Assembly (NCBI GenBank): GCA_012934845.2
Contig: WNNJ02002153.1
Coordinates: 62,001 to 126,000 of the forward strand
Direction: 5' to 3'
From: Pomphorhynchus laevis
Taxonomy: Eukaryota; Acanthocephala; Palaeacanthocephala; Echinorhynchida; Pomphorhynchidae
Length of the DNA: 64,000 nt
Part shown: positions 37,701 to 46,430 of the stretch, in pieces
Position numbering within the stretch: the stretch's first letter is position 1
How the letters are laid out: the number at the start of each line of letters is the position of its first letter
The notes under the pieces: generated by a model
What the model saw: only the letters and a program-made list of their open reading frames with translations
Told to the model about the DNA's origin: nothing
Databases searched by the model: none
Position numbers and translations under genes: made by a program

Positions 37701-40700
37701 AATAAATAATTAGCTACTTTGAATGTGTTACTTTAAATTGTTTAAATATTGAAAGTAGAATAATTTCTATTGGAGATGATCTGATGTCAACTCTATCTAG
37801 GGTACCGGATGAAGTTGATAAGTAACAGAAAAAAGTTGTAAAGCTTGTGATGTATTACAAATGTTTTTCATTAAATATTAATAATAATTGTAACTGCAAT
37901 ACCGCAGGTGTAGTGTATCTAATACAATGTACATGTGGATTGTAATATATAGGAAAAACATATCAAATGTTAAAAACTAGGTTTAGGCAACACATATATA
38001 ATATACAGCATAATAGTCAAACTATATTTCATAAACATATGAGATTAATAGGACATAATATAGGGTATTGTAGATGATATGACAAATGCTTAGCCCTTAA
38101 GCATGCGAATGTTGATTTACTATTATATTGTAATTAATATTAGCTTTTGTTAAAGAGCTCGTCTCTGTAGTATAAGTATATGAGTAGGTGCCAATCTGCA
38201 AACTTGCCGGATTTTCCTATATAACAATACATTAGCTTTAATTTCCGCTAATTCTGTTTCTTCATCTATCCTTATCGGATGTAAATCTTCCGATAACTCT
38301 TTCTCTACCAATTCTACTGGAGTCGGCATATAGTCAACAAGTGACTTTTTCCATTGAATTACCTTCATTACACGTTGTCTATACTTGATAGGATATTTGT
38401 ATGGCATACAAAACATATCTTGTTCTAAACAGCCCGTATCAATTGAAATATCACTCGAATGCCCATATTTAAATTTTAGATTGAACAATAAAAAATAAAA
38501 GCATAAAAGAAACATTACATAAATCATTTCGCGACAATATTCATGTTTTTAATATAATCAAATTCGTCAAAGCCGCTATTTATTTTCAAATATTTTAAAT
38601 TTCTTTATAAAAGGTATTTATCAAATTATTGTATATCAAATTAATCTATCTAAACTGTGACTAAATTCATTTGAAACATCATAATAACATCATATAACAT
38701 ATATGAATGTTATATAACATTGTATGTTCATAATACATATAATATACAGCATAATAGACAAACTATATTTCAAAAACATATGAGATTAATAGGACATCAT
38801 ATAGGATATTGTAGATGATATGACAAATGCTTAGCCCTTAAGCATGCGAATGTTTGTTCATATCTAGATATACACCTTCTTTATCATTAATATTGGTTTT
38901 GTTAAGAATAAGGCTTTCTGGATAAATTTGTTCACTAATTGAATAAAAATTATTAGAATTAAATACACATATATCATCAATGTATCGAAACATATATTTT
39001 ATATATTTATATAGTTTAGATTTAGTTTTTACACAGTTATGAACAAATTCATATTCTATAAAGCTTAAAAACAAGTCAGCTATAATTGGGCTACTATTAC
39101 CACCCATTGGAACACCTTTTACTTGTCTAAATATAGATGTCCCTACTTTTAAATAATTTTGATTTATCAAAATATTTAAGGATTCTATTAATTCAATTTT
39201 ATCCATATATTTATATTTATTTGATGGTTTAATTTTTGTTAGATAGGCGTTATAATTATTATAACATATATATGTATATCCTTTTCCGAATATAAGATTA
39301 ATTAATTTTACTAACGCTTCTTTAATATCTACTAAATCTAGATTTGTATAAAGCGTACTAAAATCGTATGTATTTATATTTTGAAAATTTATTCCTTTTG
39401 TCTGTTCTAAAAATTCTTTTGTAGAATTAATACTGAAATAGTGTTTTATACCAGTATTAATTTCGATTACCTTGCAATATTTTTTAAAGTGCTTTAATTA
39501 CTTTAAGTATTTTTTCATATAGACAGAAAGTGGTTTTAATGTACATTTAAACGCACTACATATGAACCTAGGTTTTATTGGATTTTTATGTAATTTTGGA
39601 TTCCAATATAATATAGGTATAGTTTTATTATCTAATTCAACCTTTATACCCTTTTTATCCATTATAGAACAGTGACTTGTAATAATTGTTTCTAAACTCA
39701 ACTCACTACGTTCATATGTTGGATTTACATTTAAATCATTAGAATTAACCTCTTTCACTAGTATATCATAATAAAGCTTTTTGCATATGAAGACAAAGTT
39801 ATTACTAGCTTTATCAATAGTTGTTATTATATAGTTATCCTTTAATTTAGTAAGTTCTTTATACATATCTTTATTAATTTTATCTTTTCTTTTATAATTG
39901 TTTGTTATTTTCATTTTATTTTTAATTTTATCAAATATATAATCTTTCCAAATTTTTATCTTAGATATATTCGAGCTTTCACTATTAATCAGCTTACTAA
40001 AGTAATCATTTAAGTTATTATATAACGAATTGTAAATTTTATTTTTGTCGTTGTTGTTATTTAATCTATATTTATACCCTTTTGATAGCAGCTTTCTTAA
40101 TTCACAATTTTCAATTAATTCTAGATTATGGGTACATATATGTTCATTTATTTTATCAAAACTAAGACTTTTACAATTGCATTCTGTTTCCATTATGTTT
40201 CTAATATTATCGTTACATATTGATTTTAATTCTTTATTATAATTACAAATTTTTCGTCCTAATGGTGGTAGGAGTTTATACCTTATTTTAGGAATATATT
40301 TACTTAAATCTGACCCTATTATTTCTTTACTTTTAGAATTATTTAAAAGTCCGGCTATATTTATGTTATCTATACATTTATTAATGAAGTTTATGGTTAA
40401 TGTATATTTTCTATTGTTATTATTAACATTTATTGTACGATTATAGTATTTTGTATTACAATAACTGTCTATTATACAACTTAGCCTATCATAGTCGTTA
40501 ATTAATTTTTGATTTATTGAACATATGATATCTTTAGAAAAACTTCTTATATTTACATAAAGATCTTTTAGCTTATTATCACTTAAAAGTTGTTTTAATA
40601 TTTCTAATTGTTCATTTATATACATATCTTTTTTAATATTTTTAACTCTATTTTTCCTATTCCTTTTATCACCATGACTTCTTGGTTTGCGTTTAACCGG

Positions 40701-43700
40701 ATTATTATAATATAGTTGTTTATTATGTATTATACTACTTCTGCCAATTCCTTGTACCACGTCATTCAATCCTAATGGGTACATGGAATTAAGCGTTTTA
40801 ATCCAAAAATCTTCTTTTTCTAATAGTTTTTGATTTAATATTGAAATGTTTTCTTCGATAATATGTTCTAAAATAAATAATTTACAGTTTTTAATATCAT
40901 GTCCTATTAATCTCATATGTTTATGAAATATAGTTTGACTATTATGCTGTATATTATATATGTGTTGCCTAAACCTAGTTTTTAACATTTGATATGTTTT
41001 TCCTATATATTGCAATCCACATGTACATTGTATAAGATACACTACACCTGCGGTATTGCAGTTACAATTATTATTAATATTTAATGAAAAACATTTGTTT
41101 GTCGTATTACTTACGATACAATTATTATTATTTATAACATCACAAACTATACAATTTTTTCTGTTACATTTAAAAGATCTAAAATTGAAATCATTAGTAC
41201 TTACGTATTTTTCCAATATGGTTGAGTACATGTAACTTTTAAGTCATAATTTTTAACGTTGCTTTTTCGGTGTCGCCACCTAGTTTAGTTGACTCAGACT
41301 AAACTTACAACGGGCCATCCAGCAGCATCTGACAGGGGGCTGCCCTGCTTAAGGCGGTTGCAGGCTGGAACAAGATCTATAAAGATCTACCACCTTCACT
41401 CCACGCGCTACGCGACCTAGCTATTGGCCATTACCTAGTCTCTTAAACGTGATCACGTGAAGCAGTTTACATTTTAAAGTGTAAACACCTTGGGATGCAA
41501 ACTTCTCCCTTTTTTAAGAATTAATAATTCATCAAACTTGTTTGAAAATAAGAAAAAATAATAGTAAAGTCGTAACCAATAATACATAGTTTTTAATAAA
41601 GAACTCCCTTTTTTAAAACTGTTTAATAACTAGTACTTTATCGTCATTATGATCTACTTCTTTGTTGATGAAATACGAAATGATTAATAACTAAATTTGG
41701 TTGATATCTAAATCAAACTGTTTAGCATCAATATTTTAATTGGAAAAACATTTTAAAATCTACATTAAAAATTTACATATAAATTTATCATGTGTAGAAT
41801 TAATATATCTAAATTTATCAATTTAGTTTATAAACAACAATTGAAATATAGTCAAATTTCTCTATTTAAAACACGGTTGTGTGTATTTTAAATTAACCTT
41901 TAATTTTTTAAATAATAACCCAAAATAAAATAAGACTAAATAAAAATAAAAATAAAATAATAATTTTATTATCTTGATGGTAAGTCATTAAAATACTATT
42001 TTATCAAGAAAACTAAAACAAAAAATAACTAAATAATAACTAAATAATAACGTATTTCATCATTTGGCTTGCAAATGATGCAAGCCACTTTCAGTAGCTT
42101 GTACTCGAGATTAAATTTAAATGTATATTATTAATAATTTATAATAATATAAAGTATTAATAGTTATTTAATTTATAAATAAAAATCTACCTTATTTGCT
42201 ATTTTTAGTATTAATTTTATTTTTATTATTAATTTTATTATTAGCTATTTTATATAAAAATATAATAATACTCCTTCAATTAATTTGATGATCCTTTAAT
42301 TAAGTGATGATAATAGATTAAGTGATGATAAGTTATGATAATTAATTTAATAATCCTTTGATTAAGTGATAATAACTGCAAACTCTATATGTTCGAGGTT
42401 CAAACCTCGGGCATTCACTTTCTATTTACTTCTCTGTAAGCACACGTCAAAGCCACAGGATCAAGTTGTCGAAGGACGTAAAGGCCCCCATGATAAAGCG
42501 GTCCACTCTTTATTATATTTAGATTATAATTTATATTATTATAAATAATTAAATTTTAAATTTTTCTAATTTAGCAAAATCCTTTATAGATTTGTAAAAA
42601 TCTACCTTATTAGCTATTTTTAGTATTAATTTTATTTTATTATAAATTATTTTAAATAATTAATAAACCAAATCAGCTAACTGAGTCTACGTATTTAATA
42701 AAATAAACAAAACATAATAATGCTAAATCAAAATTTAATAATTTAATAATAAAATAAATAATTGAACCATTCACTTAAATTTATTATAATTTACTTTCTC
42801 AGAGACTAATAAGTTCTCTTTGTCTTTCTTCCAGAACGACTCATGACACAAAAAGCGAAGTATTATATTATTTAATTCGCGTTTGTATTCTCGTTTTTAT
42901 TCTTTTACACTAAAATTTAACTTTTACGAATAATTTATAATTTATTGTACCAATCAAATCAGCTATTTATTAGATTAAGATTTATGCTTTAGATGGATTA
43001 ATCAAATCAGCTAACTGAGTCTACGCATTTTATATAATGATAAAATAAATAAAACATAATAATGCTAAATCAAAATTTAATAATTAAATAATAAAATTAA
43101 TAATTGTTTTTAGATTTTCTATAATTTAAATCAAGTTAAAAAAATAAATAAATAAATAAAATTTTAAATAAACCTCATTTTTATGAATTGACTAATAACT
43201 AACAGACGTTGTATCAGAATAAGGATTAGATGTCATCAGGAGGAACTGCTATGCTATCAGGTTTCGGCCCCTAACTCCTCTACCCAACATAGCAGCGGGG
43301 CCAAATACATGCTAATGATGTATTTCCTCTGAAATAACTATCTAGTATCTTATTCTAATACAAAATATATTATTTATTATCCATTCATAAAAATTTGCCA
43401 GTTAAGAGTTTAAATTTATTCTTTATATTATTGAGTTAATTTATATATTTTACTATTTTCTGCTTGTTGATATTTTTATAGTAACCTAGTTCAAAATATG
43501 TATCTATTAAATTATTTAAATGATTTTGAAGAAAGCCAATATCATTACATATTGTTGCAATTCTTAAAATTTCATTATTTAATGTATTATATTTTATATT
43601 ATATGGTATGCATGAATGCTCATGCAAAAATATGTTTCTTGTAAATTTAAATGTGCCGTCTTTACGATATTAATTAATAGTAGTTTTAGTTAATGTTAAT

Positions 43701-46154
43701 TTAATTTTTATATCTAGATATATACCTTCTTTATCATTAATATTGGTTTTGTTAAGAATAAGGCTTTCTGGATAAATTTGTTCACTAATTGAATAAAAAT
43801 TATTAGAATTAAATACACATATATCATCAATGTATCGAAACATATATTTTATATATTTATATAGTTTAGATTTAGTTTTTACACATTTATAAACAAATTC
43901 ATATTCTATAAAGCTTAAAAACAAGTCAGCTATAATTGGGCTACTATTACCACCCACTGGAACACCTTTTAATTTATATATTTTACTATTTTCTGTTTGA
44001 TGTTATTTTTATAGTAACCTAGTTTAAAATATGCATCTATTAAATTATTTTAATAACTAATAAATAACAGACGTTGTATCAGAGTAATGATTAGACGTCA
44101 TCATGAGGAACTGCTTTGCTATCAGGTTTCGGCCCCTAACTCCTCTACCCAACATAGCAGCGGGGCCAAATACATGCTAATGATGTATTTCCTCTGATTA
44201 AATTTGATTACGTTATCTAATAGCTGAATTCCAATTTACTAATAAGCTGGATGATTTTTTAGTTTAAATCAATATATATCTTTTCCTTACAGGATTAAAC
44301 GCCGATCTATTGATAAGGAGCTTTAAGTACAGTATCCGAGAAGAATAATTTGTATCAGTGATTGCTACTGCCAATAATCAGCGTTTTATCTTCTATATTT
44401 CAATAGAAGCACCTGGCCGAATATTGAAATTTGAACTGATATTTTGCCGTCTTGATCATAAGCCAGCCATGGTTCCTTGAAACTATCTACATAACAAACA
44501 ATAGGATAGGGATATATGCAGCTATAAGCCAGTTATTTATGCTTGAGACATTTGCGTTGTCATCACTAAGAACTCATAATATGACTAATTGATTGCTTGT
44601 CTACTATTAAATAGATTTTTGCGGAAATGAACAAACTATAAAACAACGTTTTTTAATATATAATTCTGAAACGTCACTTTACTGAGTCCTAGATTCTTCA
44701 GATAAGCTAAATTTAAAAATCATTGCATGAAAAGATCGGAATTAGAAACTTAAAAAAAAGGATTTATTTTAACGTGGAAAATGCGTGCCAGCGCACGCTT
44801 ACATGACCACAATAAAACAAAACTGTGAATCAGGTGTCGAGAAGGTGTCGAGAACCCAAGTTTTAACAAAACTTGGGTTCTGTTAAACTCCATGTGGTTT
44901 ATATGCCGACGACTTGAAAATTTGGCGACCAATAATCAATAGCCGAGATCCAATTATACTCCAGAGAGACATTGATAATACTAAGGTTTGGTGTAATCAA
45001 CGGGGACTGGTATTAAACCCCGATAAGTCAAAACATATGCGCATCTGACATCTACACATCAATTCGTCACATACCATTGACGGAAGAGAAATTGAAACAG
45101 TTCCCCAATTTCAAGACCTTGGAGTTATCGTAAATAGAAGCTTATCGACCATCCCACATACCAGTCACACAGTTACTAAATACCGTCGAATTTTAGGAGT
45201 TATTAGTATGACCATTGGCCAGCTTGACGCATCAAGTTTTAAGTTAATTTACAATGCTTATGTCTTATCTTTAATGAGATACGCTTCACCTGCCTGCCAC
45301 CTCAAACTACGACAGAGATGAACCTGTACGAATCCATATTAAGCAAGGCCACACATCTTGTACCCAGCCAACGCAAGCTCTCATTCATTTTTCGACTCCA
45401 CGCCCTTGGTGTGACCACAGTGAAGAAATCTTTAAAGTCATCTCATTTAATGTTTGTGTGGACAACGCTTAATGTTCAAAAAGGGCAGAGGGAACATGTT
45501 TGTCGTAAACTGTTCGAACTTCGAAATTCAAGCAGATTGAGGGGACATCACCTCACGCTAAAGACCCACATTCCTCTACGATGAAGATTTAAGACAATTG
45601 TCAACCGAACATGGAAAAGCTGGAATAAGCTACCAAGTCAAGTGGTTTCGGCGTCCAGTATTTTGTCCTTCAATACCCAGCCTGTACGAGCTCTACGCTC
45701 TTTTGCCGCTGTTGTATTTAATAATAAGGTTTTCATTAAATTCAAAATAAGGTATATATGTAATAGATACCACATAATGTTGGTAGATATTTAATATTTA
45801 AAATATTTCTGTTAGATATATTTTAAAAAAATGAACAAATTTAAAAATTGCTTGTTCTGATTCTATTTTAGTTTGTCATTAGATTTCCGAATTATTCAAA
45901 AAATTGAATCATACCGATAAATTTTTGAATTGATGGAATTTGCTGTTCGTGTGAAATGATAAATGATCTATTGGATGCCAATCCAATGAATAAACAATGA
46001 TATCAAACTTGTGTTCGCTCAGAATTGAATTTATAACCGGTATAATTTCTTGTCCTACAAGATCTCCAGAATTATTCCTTATTCGTAAACTGCCATTAAT
46101 GAAATCATTCTGCATGTCAATTATTATCAAAGCAGATTTACAAAACGCCGGCAT
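28724..46154 (-). CDS. Naam: Nicotinamidase (PNC1/Naam family), 4 exons
   Basis: Hydrolyses nicotinamide to nicotinate and ammonia in the NAD salvage route used by most invertebrates. Exons, in transcript order: 46154-45915, 36078-35947, 33969-33804, 28893-28724. They are joined by GT-AG introns in consistent phase into 235 residues, close to yeast Pnc1 (216). Isochorismatase-fold landmarks are all present. These are catalytic Asp13 in IIIDMQNDF, Lys134 in IIYKGTD and Cys178 in GLALDYCV. Metal ligands Asp58 and His60 lie in DWHPIDH, and His109 in LWPDHCIQ. The tail reads GYHTFVILDATRSV. The start ATG opens directly into the first beta strand. It converges on AP1G with 5 kb between the stop codons. 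Introns 1 (9.8 kb) and 3 (4.9 kb) are loaded with retroelements, yet the coding exons show no damage. Confidence 0.92.
29105..29230 (+). mobile_element. L2-like LINE, internally deleted fragment
   Basis: The 5' part (ggacgt/gaacgtaagaaaa ... ctgcaagtaca) matches 54093-54150. It then jumps directly to a block matching the endonuclease region near 55250 (ctccgattccgacgacct). The element is therefore a short deletion derivative of the same LINE as at 54-58 kb, inside nicotinamidase intron 3. Confidence 0.6.
29347..32895 (+). mobile_element. L2-like LINE, near full length, decayed
   Basis: Collinear with the copy at 54.1-58.05 kb. It has the ORF1 Cys patch (29361-29450) and a Ser/Pro-rich ORF1 (29536-30035). 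The endonuclease region follows at about 30290-30850 (LFCLTES, a damaged LVLDDINI for GDFN). The RT is at 31600-31990 (SSYRPISLLPTLSKLLERL, LISIDFSSAFDIVDHSIL). The 3' tail gtggtcatgtaagcgcgcg...aaataaat ends near 32880. Frames change many times and the palm YADD segment is lost. It lies entirely in nicotinamidase intron 3, antisense to that gene. Confidence 0.85.
32896..33803. other. Intron 3 remainder of nicotinamidase, nothing recognised
   Basis: A/T-rich sequence between the LINE tail and the donor of nicotinamidase exon 3. No element core or second gene was seen. Confidence 0.5.
34651..34720 (+). mobile_element. tRNA-derived SINE, 5' (A-box) half
   Basis: tggccgaatgg at 34662-34672 fits a Pol III A box (TRGCNNARYGG) inside a tRNA D-arm-like context (gtggccgaatggtggaggcg). 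It is followed by ttgcaaactatatatg, which is shared with the B-box half at about 42378. It cannot be a functional tRNA: no B box, T-arm or closing acceptor stem follows. It lies in nicotinamidase intron 2. Confidence 0.5.
34993..35149 (+). repeat. AT-rich dispersed repeat of about 147 bp, copy 1
   Basis: Almost identical to 42124-42270 over its whole length, including taaaaatctaccttatttgc. A third partial copy starts at about 42596. All three lie near the two SINE halves, so it may be part of one composite repeat. Confidence 0.8.
36079..37480. other. Nicotinamidase intron 1, proximal part
   Basis: Mostly A/T-rich. On the plus strand 37190-37314 looks like an exon (ttttcag acceptor, open frame NRGVMSDIVHLKIELRYIFR, gaa/gtaaaa donor), but no partner exons or family were recognised. 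It is therefore left unassigned. Confidence 0.35.
37480..38060 (+). mobile_element. Penelope-like element (N-terminal-EN type), inverted 5' fragment
   Basis: This is the reverse complement of the 5' end of the minus-strand element at 38.9-41.4 kb. A leader matches 41290-41370 (cagcctgcaacggccttaagcaggg). Then come the Cys-rich NRKSCKACDV and the nuclease core (NTAGVVYLIQCTCGL, YIGKTYQMLKTRF). The RT part is absent. It is interrupted in the nuclease. With the longer copy it forms an inverted pair in the same intron. Confidence 0.75.
38150..38527 (-). CDS. Hypothetical small protein with a signal-peptide-like N-terminus (125 aa)
   Basis: An uninterrupted minus-strand frame opens with a hydrophobic stretch (MIYVMFLLCFYFLLFNLKFK) typical of a signal peptide or anchor. 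The mature part is charged, with two clustered cysteines (GCLEQDMFC), a YP-containing stretch (MPYKYPIKYRQRVMKVIQW), an acidic helix (EEKELSEDL-like, ETELAEIKA) and a third cysteine (QVCRLAP). The composition is unlike the poly-Asn/Lys Penelope frames on either side. It lies in nicotinamidase intron 1, same strand, between two copies of a 110-bp Penelope-derived repeat. It could be a nested gene, one exon of another gene, or a chance frame. I do not recognise the family. Confidence 0.4.
   Translation of the reverse strand: MIYVMFLLCFYFLLFNLKFKYGHSSDISIDTGCLEQDMFCMPYKYPIKYRQRVMKVIQWKKSLVDYMPTPVELVEKELSEDLHPIRIDEETELAEIKANVLLYRKIRQVCRLAPTHILILQRRAL
38735..38855 (+). mobile_element. Penelope-like nuclease fragment, second copy of a 110-bp block
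   Basis: The block from acagcataatag to cccttaagcatgcgaatgt repeats 38009-38120 nearly exactly. It encodes the end of the GIY-YIG region (HMRLIGH). It abuts the inverted long element at about 38855. The 38150-38527 open frame lies between the two copies. Confidence 0.75.
38855..41370 (-). mobile_element. Penelope-like element with N-terminal GIY-YIG (Naiad/Chlamys type)
   Basis: The main frame at 41231-39498 (577 codons) starts with a Cys-rich finger (FKCNRKNCIVCDV). A GIY-YIG nuclease follows (GVVYLIQCTCGLQYIGKTYQ, two Cys between GVVY and YIG, then His in FRQHIYNIQHN and FHKHM), then a basic linker (KRKPRSHGDKRNRKNRVKNI). The RT entry block is YWNPKLHKNPIKPRF. After one frame change the RT continues with YDFSTLYTNL, KGVPMGGNSSPIIADLF and the palm box FRYIDDICVFN near 38960-38990. 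Nuclease before RT is the permuted order known from the Naiad and Chlamys clades. The leader (41232-41370) carries self-complementary GC-rich blocks. The 3' end is lost where it meets an inverted fragment. It lies in nicotinamidase intron 1. Confidence 0.88.
41371..42120. other. Intron 1 of nicotinamidase, spacer
   Basis: A/T-rich, with a degraded GC-richer piece next to the Penelope-like leader (to about 41500). No gene or further element was recognised. Confidence 0.45.
42124..42270 (+). repeat. AT-rich dispersed repeat of about 147 bp, copy 2
   Basis: Near-identical to 34993-35149. It is followed about 100 bp later by the B-box SINE half and then by a short third copy at 42596-42640. Confidence 0.8.
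42376..42510 (+). mobile_element. tRNA-derived SINE, 3' (B-box) half
   Basis: gaggttcaaacctcg includes ggttcaaacct at 42397-42407, a good Pol III B box inside a perfect T-arm-like stem (cgaggttcaaacctcg). It is preceded by tgcaaactctatatg, which is also at the end of the A-box half (34688). The tail to about 42510 is GC-richer and unrelated to tRNA. The 5' half with the A box is missing here. Confidence 0.5.
42660..43105. repeat. Two direct copies of a dispersed repeat of about 110 bp
   Basis: aatcagctaactgagtctacg followed by ataaacaaaacataataatgctaaatcaaaattta-type sequence occurs at 42665-42772 and 43003-43105. The complementary core appears at 18330 and 23871, so it is a genome-dispersed family. 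It has no coding capacity. Confidence 0.65.
43201..43331. repeat. Penelope-associated hairpin repeat, copy A
   Basis: A 130-bp block lies on the 3' side (minus strand) of the RT fragment at 43436-43966. It contains GGCCCC...GGGGCC, AAATACATgctaatgATGTATTT, CTGCTATG...CATAGCAG and GAGGA...TCCTC pairs. On the minus strand GGGGCC is followed by GAAACC. A near copy lies at 44066-44197, so the two flank the RT fragment like pseudo-LTRs. Confidence 0.8.
43436..43966 (-). mobile_element. Penelope-like element (N-terminal-EN type), RT C-terminal fragment
   Basis: From 43966 down it encodes MGGNSSPIIADLFLSFIEYE, the palm box RYIDDICVFN and YLDIKIKLTLTKTTIN. After a break comes the family C-terminus (EHSCIPYNIKYNTLNNEILR, YKNINKQKIVKYIN, ending at 43436). 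The N-terminal nuclease and the first RT blocks are missing. It overlaps in sequence with 38.85-39.2 kb and supplies the 3' end that the longer copy lacks. Confidence 0.85.
43967..44197 (-). repeat. Penelope ORF tail plus hairpin repeat, copy B
   Basis: 43967-44040 repeats the last 25 codons of the Penelope-like ORF (compare 43436-43520). 44066-44197 repeats the hairpin block of 43201-43331 with a few substitutions. The ORF tail sits directly against RT motif sequence at 43966, so this is a recombinant or tandem-copy junction of the kind Penelope-like pseudo-LTRs show. Confidence 0.7.
44755..44870 (-). mobile_element. L2-like LINE, 3' end only
   Basis: The minus strand matches the last 115 bp of the copy ending at 58058 (acaccttctcgacacctgattcac, tcatgtaagcgtgcgctggcacgcat, aaaataaat). 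The gcgtgc/gcacgc hairpin near the end is the family's 3' signature. It is strongly 5'-truncated, as usual for LINEs. It lies in nicotinamidase intron 1. Confidence 0.8.
44888..45725 (+). mobile_element. CR1-like LINE, RT palm to C-terminus, 5'-truncated
   Basis: It begins at the palm box (YADDLKIWRPI) and continues RDIDNTKVWCNQRGLVLNPD, VPQFQDLGVIVNRSLST and LMRYASPACHLKL. The C-terminal NRTWKSWNKLPSQVV follows, ending near 45700. It is in several frames. It starts right next to the L2 3' end at 44870 in the opposite direction. It lies in nicotinamidase intron 1, just after the first exon's donor. Confidence 0.7.
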
Positions 46155-46430
46155 GGTTCAGACCTTGCAACCTCACTTACTAAAAAGAAATTATTAATAA
46201 AGTTAATTAGGTTTTGTGTAATTTTTCTAATTAAATTGTTGCGAATTTTATAAATATTTTCTTTGCAGGATTCACTTGGACACTAGAATTAATTAAATAA
46301 ATAATTAATAATTATTAATTATTAAAATAAATAAATTATTTTATTAAATACAAAAACTCCATGCATAAATATAGGGATAACATAGGGTGAAGATGGACAA
46401 AATGCTATAAAATGTCGATAATCTTTCTAT
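46155..46430 (-). promoter_or_regulatory. Region upstream of nicotinamidase (presumed promoter)
   Basis: About 275 bp of A/T-rich sequence lies between the nicotinamidase start codon (46154) and the Jockey-like LINE remnant. It must hold the 5' UTR and at least part of the promoter unless an upstream non-coding exon exists. No TATA or initiator can be singled out. Confidence 0.3.

Noticed and set aside
42376-42410. Functional tRNA gene
   Set aside because: The T-arm is convincing, but the 5' half of a tRNA is missing.
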